Assembly (NCBI RefSeq): GCF_014656075.1 | Contig: NZ_BNBS01000046.1 | Location: forward strand, 1-60,044 | DNA from: Streptomyces hydrogenans | Lineage (GTDB): Bacteria; Actinomycetota; Actinomycetes; Streptomycetales; Streptomycetaceae | Direction of reading: 5' to 3' | Length of the DNA stretch: 60,044 bases | Part shown: positions 32,324 to 39,987 of the stretch, in pieces | Layout: each line of letters opens with the position of its first letter | Numbering within the stretch: the stretch's first letter is position 1 | Notes under the pieces: generated by a model | The model's input: the letters and a program-made list of their open reading frames with translations, nothing else | What the model was told of the DNA's origin: nothing | Databases searched by the model: none | Position numbers and translations under genes: made by a program

Positions 32324-33256
32324 ATGATCGCGATGCCCGAGGAGTTCCGACGGACCACCGTCGAACGCGAGGGAGAGGCCGGTCGGGCGTGGCTCGCCGC
32401 GCTGCCCGGAATCGTCGACGGGTCGCTGGACCGCTGGGGGTGCGTGCCGGACGGCGAGGTGATGCACGGGGGCGTCGGCGTCATCGTTCCGGTGCGCCGG
32501 CGGGACGGCGAACGCGCGGTGCTCAAGGTGTCGTTCCCCCATCCCGGCAACGTCCACGAACCGGACGCGTTCGTCGCGTGGGGCGGGCGCGGCGCCGTGC
32601 TGCTGCACGAGCGCGACGACCCGCGGTTCGCGATGCTGCTGGAGCGGGTCGGGTCGTCGACGCTGGCGCAGGTCGAGGAGGGCGACGCGGTGGTGACGGC
32701 CGCCGGGCGGCTCAGCCGCCGCCTGGCCGTCCCCGCGCCGCCCGGCCTGCCCCGGCTGCGCGAACAGGCCGACGTCTGGGAGCGGCAGCTGCGCGAGGAC
32801 GCCCGGACGCTCCCGCACGCCGTGCCGCGCCGGACGCTGGACGCCGCCCTGGCGACCGTACGGGAGCTGGGCCGGGACCAGCCGGACACGCTCGTCCACG
32901 GCGACCTGCACCCGCGGAACATCCTGCGCGCCGAGCGGGAGCCGTGGCTGGCGGTCGACCCCAAGGGGTACGTGGGGGATCCCGCCTACGACGGCGGCAC
33001 CCTGCTGAAGTCCCACGCCCTGACGCTCCTCGGCTCGGACGACCTGGCCGGGGCCGTCGGCCGCGTCCTGGACGTCTTCGCGGAGTCCGCCGAACTCGAC
33101 CGCGAGCGCGTCCGCCGATGGTCCCAACTCCAGGCCGTCCAGGCCGCCTTCTGGGGTCGCCGGCACGGCTTTCGCCTCGCCCGCACCGGCCCGCTCCTGG
33201 ACCGGGTCACCCAGTACGCCGACCACCTGGCCGCCTTGCTCACCGAAGGCCCGTGA
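32324..33256 (+). CDS. Aminoglycoside/hydroxyurea phosphotransferase, APH(6)-like
   Basis: This 310-aa kinase-fold protein has the catalytic loop LVHGDLHPRNILRA (His192, Asp194, Asn199), then WLAVDPKGYVGDPAYDGGTLL with the metal-binding Asp, the arrangement of streptomycin 6-kinases. The N-lobe shows RAVLKVSFP with the ATP Lys. Resistance to streptomycin-like drugs is possible, but many chromosomal homologues have no known resistance role. The start is ATG 32324; ATG 32336 is an alternative. No aminoglycoside biosynthesis genes are nearby. Confidence 0.8.
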   Translation: MIAMPEEFRRTTVEREGEAGRAWLAALPGIVDGSLDRWGCVPDGEVMHGGVGVIVPVRRRDGERAVLKVSFPHPGNVHEPDAFVAWGGRGAVLLHERDDPRFAMLLERVGSSTLAQVEEGDAVVTAAGRLSRRLAVPAPPGLPRLREQADVWERQLREDARTLPHAVPRRTLDAALATVRELGRDQPDTLVHGDLHPRNILRAEREPWLAVDPKGYVGDPAYDGGTLLKSHALTLLGSDDLAGAVGRVLDVFAESAELDRERVRRWSQLQAVQAAFWGRRHGFRLARTGPLLDRVTQYADHLAALLTEGP

Positions 33257-33261
33257 CGCGA

Positions 33262-34023
33262 TCAGAGGCTGCCGTCCCCGGACAGGGCGCTCCCCCCGTA
33301 CGAGTCGCCCTCGGTCCGGGCGACGGTCTCCCTGGCGGCTCGGGCGCCGAGCAGACCGGCGCGGGCGGCGAACCCCGGCAGCAGGAGGCGGAGAGCGCGG
33401 CGGCCGTGGACGGCGACGAGGAGACCGGTCTCCTCCGGCCCGGTCGGGCCGTCGTCCACGAGGGGACGGAGGTCACGCTTCGCTCGCAGCAACCGGTGCC
33501 CGGCCAGGGTCCGGGCCGGGGCGCACGGGACGGCGAGCGAGAGCAGGACCAGGGGCAGGCCGGTCCAAGGGGACCCCTGCACCGCGACGGCCAGGGCCGT
33601 ACCGCCCGCCGCGAGGGCCGGCGCCCCGGCCAGGACCAGTCGGGCCCGCCCGCAGCGCAGGCCACGCCCGACCAGGTCCGCGCGCACCTCCTCCCAGGCG
33701 CGCCGCACCGCCGGAGCGGCGGCCGCGTCGGCCACGGACAGCTCCCGGCCGAGCACCGTCCACGCGGCCCGGTTCAGCACGCTCACGTCACGCCCGGGTC
33801 CGGAGTGGACGACCCGCCGCAGCCGGCCGGCCGGGCCGACCTCGACCACCCCCGCGAGGTGCAACTGCACGACGGCCACGGCCAGCGCGGCCCCCGAGCC
33901 GCCGCGCACCCCCGCGACCCCGACCGCCGTCAGGCCGTCGACCCGCCCCCTGGCGGGCCACCAGCGCAACAGCCCCGCGCCGACGAGCCCGGCGACCACC
34001 CACACGACACCGATCGATCCCAC
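33262..34023 (-). CDS. TIGR04222-type membrane protein
   Basis: This 253-aa protein has an N-terminal membrane segment (about residues 5-22, IGVVWVVAGLVGAGLLRW), then VDGLTAVGVAGVRGGSGAALAVAVVQLHLAG, and a second hydrophobic pair near residues 133-170. The pattern fits the actinobacterial TIGR04222 domain family, whose function is unknown. The GTG at 34023 is chosen; an upstream ATG at 34098 would add 25 residues without membrane character. It ends 6 bp from the convergent kinase gene. Confidence 0.65.
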   Translation of the reverse strand: MGSIGVVWVVAGLVGAGLLRWWPARGRVDGLTAVGVAGVRGGSGAALAVAVVQLHLAGVVEVGPAGRLRRVVHSGPGRDVSVLNRAAWTVLGRELSVADAAAAPAVRRAWEEVRADLVGRGLRCGRARLVLAGAPALAAGGTALAVAVQGSPWTGLPLVLLSLAVPCAPARTLAGHRLLRAKRDLRPLVDDGPTGPEETGLLVAVHGRRALRLLLPGFAARAGLLGARAARETVARTEGDSYGGSALSGDGSL

Positions 34024-34195
34024 CCCGCACCCCCACCGCGCAGACGGCCGACGCCCCCCGGCCCGCTCGCAGCAGAATGCCACGACCGGATGCCTCACGG
34101 CTCGGGAGTACGGCCGCCCCGTGCGTACCGCGAACGACCCGCGCCGGGGACCACGGGGGTCCGACCCGGGTCAGGGGAAGGGACGGGAAAATCGT

Positions 34196-34225
34196 TTGGC
34201 CGAACCCGGTGCGCCTTGCTAGGTT
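34196..34225 (+). promoter_or_regulatory. Promoter for leader ORF and hydrolase
   Basis: TTGGCC (34196-34201) and TAGGTT (34220-34225) are separated by 18 bp and resemble housekeeping -35/-10 boxes of this genus. Transcription would begin near 34232, leaving a leader of roughly 130 bases before the hydrolase start. Confidence 0.55.
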
Positions 34226-34262
34226 TCCGGAGGCCGTGCGAGAGAACGAGGAGGTGGTACCC

Positions 34263-34316
34263 GTGAACACAGTGTCGACATGGGTGCTCCCCTCCGGGGT
34301 CACGGTCGGACGGTAG
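34263..34316 (+). CDS. Possible 17-residue leader peptide
   Basis: GTG 34263 follows a perfect AGGAGG (34249-34254) at 8 bases and encodes VNTVSTWVLPSGVTVGR then TAG. The stop codon lies in the loop of a perfect 7-bp hairpin (CGGACGG, loop TAGG, CCGTCCG; 34307-34324). The ribosome-binding site is stronger than that of the hydrolase 46 bp downstream. A translated leader affecting the downstream gene is inference. Confidence 0.4.
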   Translation: MNTVSTWVLPSGVTVGR

Positions 34317-34361
34317 GCCGTCCGGGAGCGCCGTTCCACAGCTCTCCCGAAAGGCACGACC

Positions 34362-35087
34362 GTGCACTTCACTTCCGAACAGCGGCTCGACGACGGCGTC
34401 GTCGAGCGTGCGTTCCTCCTCGGCGACATTCCGGGCACCTTGTGGACGCCCCCGTCCACCACGCCGGTCCCGCTGATCCTCATGGCCCACAACAACGGCC
34501 TGCCCCAGGCCGATCCCCGGCTGGTCGCCCGGGCCCGCTACACCGCCGCGCGCGGCTACGCGGTGGGCACCATCGACGCCGCCGGATGCGGTGACCGGCC
34601 CCGTACGGCCGCCGAGGAGCAGGCCCGCGCCGAGCTCCGCCGGGCGATGCGGGCGGGCGAACCGGTCGACGAGATCTTCGAGTCCTTCATCGGCCCGATG
34701 GTCGAGAACGCCGTCCCGGACTGGCTGACCACGCTGGACGCGCTGCTCGCGCTGCCGGAGATCGGCGGACCGGTCGGCTACTCCGGGGGCTGGACGGCTC
34801 TCGGCATCCGGCTGGCCGTCGCCGAGCCGCGCATCGCGGCCGCCGGCCTCTTCGCCGGAGGCTACGTGCCCCGCGCCCAGCGCGAGGAGGCCCGGCAGGT
34901 CACCATCCCCCTGCTGTTCCTGCTCCAGTGGGACGACGGGGGCAACCCCCGGCAGCGGGCCCTCGACCTGTTCGACTCCTTCGGCAGCAAGGAGAAGACG
35001 CTGCACGCCAATCTCGGCGGACACACCGGCACCCCGGCGTTCGAACTGGAGGACGGCTGCCGCTTCCTGGACCGCCACCTGAAGTGA
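34362..35087 (+). CDS. Alpha/beta-hydrolase of the dienelactone-hydrolase type
   Basis: This 241-aa cytoplasmic hydrolase shows PLILMAHNNGLPQADPRL (oxyanion region), the nucleophile elbow GYSGGW (Ser near residue 146), a WDDGG acid block and NLGGHTGTP with the candidate catalytic His. There is no signal peptide. GTG 34362 is preceded by CCCGAAAGG. The natural substrate is unknown. Two hairpin terminators follow. Confidence 0.78.
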   Translation: MHFTSEQRLDDGVVERAFLLGDIPGTLWTPPSTTPVPLILMAHNNGLPQADPRLVARARYTAARGYAVGTIDAAGCGDRPRTAAEEQARAELRRAMRAGEPVDEIFESFIGPMVENAVPDWLTTLDALLALPEIGGPVGYSGGWTALGIRLAVAEPRIAAAGLFAGGYVPRAQREEARQVTIPLLFLLQWDDGGNPRQRALDLFDSFGSKEKTLHANLGGHTGTPAFELEDGCRFLDRHLK

Positions 35088-35088
35088 T

Positions 35089-35120
35089 CCCGGACGGCGA
35101 ACGCCACGCACCCGTCCGGG
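35089..35120. terminator. Hairpin directly after the hydrolase stop
   Basis: CCCGGACGG (35089-35097) pairs with CCGTCCGGG (35112-35120) around a 14-base loop, 2 bp after the stop codon. Confidence 0.6.
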
Positions 35121-35168
35121 TTCCCTCCTGAACGGGTGCCGCCAGGGCGCTCCGCCGGCCCCCTCCCT

Positions 35169-35199
35169 CGCGGGCCCCACCCTGGTGGTGGGGCCCGCG
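35169..35199. terminator. Second, stronger hairpin terminator
   Basis: CGCGGGCCCCACC (35169-35181) pairs perfectly with GGTGGGGCCCGCG (35187-35199) around CTGGT. A 13-bp stem lies 81 bp after the hydrolase stop and also faces the convergent gene at 35292. Confidence 0.85.
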
Positions 35200-35291
35200 C
35201 TTCGTCGGGCGCGGTCCACGTCGTTCCGCCGTGCCGGCCTGATGCTCCTCTTGGCAGTCAAAGGCTGCCGTGAAGCTGAGAGTTGGCCCGA

Positions 35292-35687
35292 TCAGGTTTG
35301 GTAGGGGTGCAGGGAGACGCTCTGCGACTCGACGCTGATCTGCACCCAGGAACCTTCCAGGCCGCTGGGGACGGGTGGCACCAGGTCGAACAGCACGGAC
35401 CAGTGGCCCATCTGGAGGTAGGCGGTGGCGTCGGCGGTCAGGTGGAGGCTGCCGCTCATGATCACCCGGTCGCCTTCCTGCCGGAGTTCCGGCTCGTCGG
35501 AAGGAGCTGCCCGGGTGTTCTGGCCCCAATGGATGTCCTCGTCGACCGTCCATTCGATGAGGTGCCGGCCGTCGGCTTCTCGTGGATCACCGTGCCAGAG
35601 CGCCACGGCGGACCCTATGGGGGTGTGAACCCGAACTGTCGGGTGCTGCTGCGAGGTCTGCGGCAGACTCTCTGTGCGGACGAACAT
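35292..35687 (-). CDS. Hypothetical cytoplasmic protein
   Basis: The protein is 131 aa if it starts at ATG 35687 (MFVRTESLPQ). It is acidic, with alternating strand-like segments (RHLIEWTVDEDIHWGQN, DRVIMSGSLHLTADATAYLQMGH, WSVLFDLVPP), and no signal peptide or membrane segment. Codon use is less GC-biased than its neighbours (for example CAA, GCT and TCT codons), hinting at later acquisition. The frame stays open far upstream, so the true start could be earlier. No family recognised. Confidence 0.6.
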   Translation of the reverse strand: MFVRTESLPQTSQQHPTVRVHTPIGSAVALWHGDPREADGRHLIEWTVDEDIHWGQNTRAAPSDEPELRQEGDRVIMSGSLHLTADATAYLQMGHWSVLFDLVPPVPSGLEGSWVQISVESQSVSLHPYQT

Positions 35688-35906
35688 CGCCCCATCATCC
35701 AAGACGTCACGCCCCAGGATCGAGGGGACTTCGGGGACGGATGGTGACGGGTGTGGGGAGCGATGCGGTAGAGGGTTGAGCCAGCCCTGTGGTCGCCGCC
35801 CCGGCGGTGACCACGACCACCGGAACCCGCTACGGGTGTCCATGTCAGAGCCGTGTGCGAGCGTGTGGAAGCCGTGGAGCGAGGGGGGCGACGTGAGGGG
35901 AGAGGG

Positions 35907-36863
35907 ATGACCGGCGTGCGGGACGGGTGGGACGGCATGGGGTGGGACTGGACCGACCACGAGGACATTCGGCGGCGTCTGGACGGGGGTGCCGATCCGG
36001 AGAGGTGGAGCGGGGGACGGCCCCTGCACCGCGCGGCGTTGTTCGGCTCCCCGGAGGTCGTGGCGGAGCTGGCCGGGCGGGTGGCGGAGGTGGACGCGAC
36101 GGAGGGCGGGGTGACGGCCTTGTGGGAGGCCGTCGTCGCCGGGAAGCCGGAGAACGCTCGGGCCCTGGCCGTCGCCGGGGCCGATCCCTGGCGGACGTCG
36201 CTCGGTGGCTGGTCGCCGGGGCGGCTGAGCCTCGCGGGGCCGACTCCCGGGCTCTTCGCCGTCCCGGCGGGGGTGGGGCTGAGCCCCGGCGAGCGCGCGA
36301 CCGCCGAGGAGGCGCGTCGCCTCCTCGCGGCGCTGGGCGAGTTCTATTACGACGGCCTGGGACTGGCCTGCGTGGCGGGGATCGACGCGGCCGAGGCGGT
36401 GCGCCGTCTCGACGGGGCGCCGGTGCCGGACGACGTCATGGAGGAGTTCCTCGACGACCCGTACGACTACGACATGGACGAGAGCCTGCGGTTCGTCGGC
36501 GTGACGTCCGTGCCGGGCGGCTGCGTGGTGACCCAGCCCTGGGGTTACGCGCCGCAGATGCCGGGGGTCATGGCCCGGCTGTCCGCCGGGACCTTCTGCT
36601 ACGGCCTGTACGCGAACCCCAAGAGCGGCAACCAGGGGAGCGTCGCGCGCGACGGCACCGTGGAGGCGGGGGACCTCCACCCCGGCGGCGGGCCCGACGA
36701 AGGCGACAGCCCGGAGGAGGTGCTGCGCTCCTACCTGTACCACCATCGGGCGGTGGCCTTCGCGTGCGCCTTCGCGGGGCTGCGCCCGGTGGACGCCCGC
36801 GGCGTGCTCGGTCCCCCCGACGTGTGGATCGAGCTGCCGGACCGCGACTACTGGGCCCGCTGA
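35907..36863 (+). CDS. Ankyrin-repeat protein
   Basis: This 318-aa protein has about three ankyrin units (residues 20-100: DIRRRLDGGADPERWSGGRPLHRAALFG, then VTALWEAVVAGKPENARALAVAGADP) and a larger C-terminal domain (about 130-318) with an acidic stretch and PQMPGVMARLSAGTFCYGLYANPKSGNQG, which I do not recognise. ATG 35907 follows GAGGGGAGAGGG. It is likely cytoplasmic. Proteins of this layout recur in Streptomyces without a known role. Confidence 0.75.
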   Translation: MTGVRDGWDGMGWDWTDHEDIRRRLDGGADPERWSGGRPLHRAALFGSPEVVAELAGRVAEVDATEGGVTALWEAVVAGKPENARALAVAGADPWRTSLGGWSPGRLSLAGPTPGLFAVPAGVGLSPGERATAEEARRLLAALGEFYYDGLGLACVAGIDAAEAVRRLDGAPVPDDVMEEFLDDPYDYDMDESLRFVGVTSVPGGCVVTQPWGYAPQMPGVMARLSAGTFCYGLYANPKSGNQGSVARDGTVEAGDLHPGGGPDEGDSPEEVLRSYLYHHRAVAFACAFAGLRPVDARGVLGPPDVWIELPDRDYWAR

Positions 36864-36869
36864 ACCGCT

Positions 36870-37050
36870 CCCTACCGGATTCTGGTTCGCGCCCCAAAGC
36901 CCGTCCGGGCTCGTCCGGGCCTGTCCGGCGGAGAACCCGGCCGCGAGTCCTTCGAGCACGTCCAGGTCCCGCACGTCGAGGGCCGGGCTCCTGATCCATC
37001 GGTAGGGGACCCCGTACGGGCCGAACGCCACCTGCCCCGCTGTCCTCACC
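36870..37050 (-). pseudogene. Possible gene fragment between ankyrin and SGNH genes
   Basis: On the minus strand the frame reads AGQVAFGPYGVPYRWIRSP, then ALDVRDLDVLEGLAAGFS with protein-like composition, although the ORF lacks a plausible start and runs on without a stop into the neighbouring genes. It may be the remains of a larger gene interrupted by its neighbours. A chance open frame in high-GC DNA remains possible. Confidence 0.25.
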
Positions 37051-37834
37051 CGCCGGTCCGAAGGATCGCCTCCTTCACCACTGCCGCGCACCCTCCCGCC
37101 CCTTCAGCCCTCCGCTCGGCGTCCCGGGCGATCGTGGTGGCGATCGCGGCGAAGGCGATGGCGTGGCCTCGGGCGTTCGCGTGGACGCGGTCGGCGGCGT
37201 AGATGCCGGGGTCGGCGGCGAGGGGGTGGTGGTGGGTGTCGACGTGGATGCCGTTCAGGGCGCGCGTCAGGTCGGCGGTGATCCGGTCGAGTTCGTCGAA
37301 GCGGCGGGCCATGCCGGGGGCGTGTTCCGGGGGGACGAGGCCCGAGCGGGCGAGGTCGAACAGGCCGATGGTGATGACGCGGGCTCCGCTCTCGGCGAGG
37401 GGGGTGAGGAGCGAGGTGAGGTTCGCCCGGAGGGTGCCGGGGTCGAAGTTCCGGAAGGCGTCGTTGCCTCCCGCGCTCACCATCACCACGTCCGGCTCGA
37501 ACTCCAGGGCGGGGGCCAGCTGTCGGTCGCGGATCTCGTCGAGGAGCAGGTGGGGCGTGGCGAGGTTGACGGCGGCGAAGCCGGGGCGGGTGGCGGCGAG
37601 GGCGTCGGTGAAGCGGTCGGCGAAGGAGCGGGCGCGGTAGCCGGGGAGGGGGTCCATCACGCCGGCGGTGACGCTGTCGCCCAGGACGGCGAGCCGGTTC
37701 CACGGGAGGTCGCGGAGGAGTTCGGCGGCGACGTCGGGGCCGGTCACGCAGTGCGGGTCGGAGGACTCGGCGGCGAGGTCGGGGTGGTCGGCCGGCGGGT
37801 CCTGGAGGGGGGCGCGGTGCGGGTGCGGGGTCAT
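37046..37834 (-). CDS. SGNH/GDSL-family hydrolase
   Basis: This 262-aa esterase-like protein has block I AVLGDSVTAG (nucleophile Ser54), block III VMVSAGGNDAFRNFD (Gly and Asn of the oxyanion hole) and block V ADRVHANARGH (Asp and His of the triad). No signal peptide is seen. The start at ATG 37834 overlaps the stop of the upstream MFS gene (ATGA), so the two form an operon under the TetR regulator at 39320. Substrate unknown. Confidence 0.87.
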   Translation of the reverse strand: MTPHPHRAPLQDPPADHPDLAAESSDPHCVTGPDVAAELLRDLPWNRLAVLGDSVTAGVMDPLPGYRARSFADRFTDALAATRPGFAAVNLATPHLLLDEIRDRQLAPALEFEPDVVMVSAGGNDAFRNFDPGTLRANLTSLLTPLAESGARVITIGLFDLARSGLVPPEHAPGMARRFDELDRITADLTRALNGIHVDTHHHPLAADPGIYAADRVHANARGHAIAFAAIATTIARDAERRAEGAGGCAAVVKEAILRTGG

Positions 37835-39252
37835 CGCTGGTCTCCTTCGAGGACGCGGGGGGCGGTTCGGGTGGAGGGCCGGGGCACGGAGGGCGGGGTG
37901 GGGCGCAGGGCGAGTCCGCCGAGGGCGGCGGCCACGTTGACGGCGGTGGTGAAGCCGTACACGGCGGCGTACGGCTCCGCGCCCGTGCCGGAGACCTCGG
38001 CGACGATCACGGCCGTGGCGGCGATGCCGAGGCCGCCGCCGATCTGGCGGGCCGCCATGACCGTGCCGGTGGCGGCGGCGAAGTGCTGGGGCGCCACGGA
38101 GAGGGCGGCGGCGCTGGAGATGCCGACGGTGGCCAGTCCGACCCCGACTCCCATCACGGCTCCGGCCGGGAGCCACAGCGTCCAGAAGCGCGGTTCGGTG
38201 TCGATGAGCAGGGCCAGGACGGCGGTCGCGGCGGCGACGAGGGCCGAGCCCGCCGCCACCATGGTGCGCGGGGTGAGGGTGAGGGAGAGCCGGCCGATGC
38301 CGATGCCGACCACGGCGGTGACGAGTGCCGCCGGGCTCATCGCGAGACCGGCCTCCAGGGCGGAGTAGTTCCAGGCGTCGGTCATGAAGAGCACGCCCAG
38401 GAGCATCGTGGCGAAGAGGGCGGCGCCGTACGCGACGGAGACGGCGCTCGCGACGGCGAAGGGCCGGCTGCGGAAGAGGTCGAGCCGGAGCGCGGGGCGC
38501 GGATGCCGGAGCGCCCTGGCGACGGTCGCGGCCCCCGCGACGACGGTGACTCCGGCGGCGGCCAGGACGTGCGCCGAGGACCAGCCGTGCTCGGGGCCCT
38601 GCGTCAGGCCGTACACCGCCGCGCCGACGGAGACGGCGAGCAGCAGGCTGCCCGCGAGGTCGGGCGCGCGGCCGGTGCGGGTCTCTCCGGTGAGCAGCTT
38701 CCGGCCGGCGAGCAGCACCCAGACGCCGACGGGCAGGTTGAGGCAGAACAGCGCCCGCCAGTCGAGGACTTCGACGACCACTCCGCCGAGGGCGGGTCCC
38801 GCGGCGGCGGCCAGGGCGCCCGCGGCGCTCCACAGGCCGATCGCGGCCCGTCGGCGTTCGGCGGGGATCTCCGCGAGGACGAGTCCCAGCGAGGCGGGGA
38901 CCAGCAGGGCGGCCGCCAGGCCCTGGGCGGCGCGGGCGCCGAGCAGCACGGGCAGGTTGGGGGCGAGGGCGATCAGCAGGGAGGAGGCGGTGAAGGCGGC
39001 GACGCCGAGGAGGAAGAGGCGGGCCCGGCCGACGGCGTCGGCCAGCGGGCCGGCCGGGGCGAGGAGCGCGGCGAAGGGGATCACATAGGCGGTGGCGACC
39101 CAGGAGACGGTGGTCAGCGAGGCGTCGAAGGTGTCGGCGATCGGCGGCACGGCCAGGTTGGTCACGGTGGCGTCGAGGAAGCTCAGGAAGGTGCCCGCAC
39201 TGGCGAGTAACAGCGCGAGGGAGGCGCGGCGGGTGGTCGCGAGAGGCGTCAT
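37831..39252 (-). CDS. MFS drug-efflux transporter, DHA2 (EmrB/QacA) type
   Basis: This 473-aa membrane protein of about 14 segments has the MFS motifs LDATVTNLAVPPI (motif D1-like), GPLADAVGRARLFLLG (motif A), RAAQGLAAALLVPASLGLV (motif B) and GLWSAAGALAAAAGPALGGV (motif C, antiporter). Export of a toxic compound is likely. It is divergent from a TetR gene with a palindromic operator between (39268-39283) and coupled to the SGNH hydrolase downstream. Confidence 0.9.
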   Translation of the reverse strand: MTPLATTRRASLALLLASAGTFLSFLDATVTNLAVPPIADTFDASLTTVSWVATAYVIPFAALLAPAGPLADAVGRARLFLLGVAAFTASSLLIALAPNLPVLLGARAAQGLAAALLVPASLGLVLAEIPAERRRAAIGLWSAAGALAAAAGPALGGVVVEVLDWRALFCLNLPVGVWVLLAGRKLLTGETRTGRAPDLAGSLLLAVSVGAAVYGLTQGPEHGWSSAHVLAAAGVTVVAGAATVARALRHPRPALRLDLFRSRPFAVASAVSVAYGAALFATMLLGVLFMTDAWNYSALEAGLAMSPAALVTAVVGIGIGRLSLTLTPRTMVAAGSALVAAATAVLALLIDTEPRFWTLWLPAGAVMGVGVGLATVGISSAAALSVAPQHFAAATGTVMAARQIGGGLGIAATAVIVAEVSGTGAEPYAAVYGFTTAVNVAAALGGLALRPTPPSVPRPSTRTAPRVLEGDQR

Positions 39253-39267
39253 GGCGAGGATTTAAGA

Positions 39268-39283
39268 GTACGATCGTTCGTAC
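39268..39283. promoter_or_regulatory. TetR operator between MFS and TetR genes
   Basis: GTACGATCGTTCGTAC is palindromic at 12 of 16 positions (GTACGA/TCGTAC arms) and is a typical TetR site. A partial copy GTACGGTCGTTTGCTA begins 25 bp further at 39293. Confidence 0.82.
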
Positions 39284-39319
39284 GTCAATGGCGTACGGTC
39301 GTTTGCTAAGCTCTGGTGC

Positions 39320-39931
39320 ATGGCAGGACGCGCATCGGCTCAAGCAGCCCTCGAAACCAGGCGGTCGGTGCTGCGCGCCGCCGCCGAACTCGCTTCCCTG
39401 GAGGGCCTGGACAGCGTGACGATCGGTCGACTCGCCGACCGGCTGGGGATGAGCAAGGCGGGGGTGATCGGCCAGTTCCGCAGCAAGGAGAAGCTCCAGC
39501 TGGAGACGGTGGAGCTGGTCCTGGAGGACTTCCGCACCCAGGTCTGGCTGCCGGTGCGCCACCTCGACGCGGGGCTGCCGCGGCTCCTCGCCGTCTGCGC
39601 GTCCTGGGTGCGGTACGCCGCCGATCCCGGCTACTCCGGCGGCTGCCTGCTCACCCAGGTCACGTACGACTACGACGCGCGCACCGGCTCCGTGCACGAC
39701 CGGATCGCCGAGGGGCGCGCCCGCTGGCGGGACACCCTGCGCCACGACATCGACGCCGCCGTCGCGGCCGGCGACCTGCCGTCCGCGACGGACGCCTCCC
39801 GCGTCGTCTACGGACTGGAGTCCCTGGCCGCGGGGATCACCCCGGCGCGGCTCCTGCACGGCGACCGCCACGCGGACGGCTGGGCGCTGCACGGCATGCG
39901 CACCCTCCTGGGCGTCCCGGCGACGGACTGA
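39320..39931 (+). CDS. TetR-family repressor of the MFS exporter
   Basis: This 203-aa protein has a TetR HTH (VTIGRLADRLGMSKAGVIGQFRSKEKLQL, residues about 33-60) and the YsiA/TetR_C_33-like ligand domain with PGYSGGCLLTQVTYDYDARTG. The start is ATG 39320. It is divergent from the DHA2 exporter, and the GTACG palindrome lies between them, the standard arrangement for an autoregulated efflux repressor. Confidence 0.9.
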   Translation: MAGRASAQAALETRRSVLRAAAELASLEGLDSVTIGRLADRLGMSKAGVIGQFRSKEKLQLETVELVLEDFRTQVWLPVRHLDAGLPRLLAVCASWVRYAADPGYSGGCLLTQVTYDYDARTGSVHDRIAEGRARWRDTLRHDIDAAVAAGDLPSATDASRVVYGLESLAAGITPARLLHGDRHADGWALHGMRTLLGVPATD

Positions 39932-39987
39932 CCCGTCCCGGGGGGGCGACCGCGGGAGGGACGGCGGCACCCGCGTGCCGTCCGGCG

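Larger units (their letters stand above)
34024..34361. other. 338-bp intergenic region with promoter and leader ORF
   Basis: No full gene is seen. It contains a TTGGCC-18-TAGGTT promoter (34196-34225), a short leader frame with AGGAGG (34263-34316) and a hairpin overlapping that frame's stop (34307-34324). Everything points toward regulation of the hydrolase at 34362. The left part, toward the minus-strand membrane protein, shows nothing else I can name. Confidence 0.6.
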
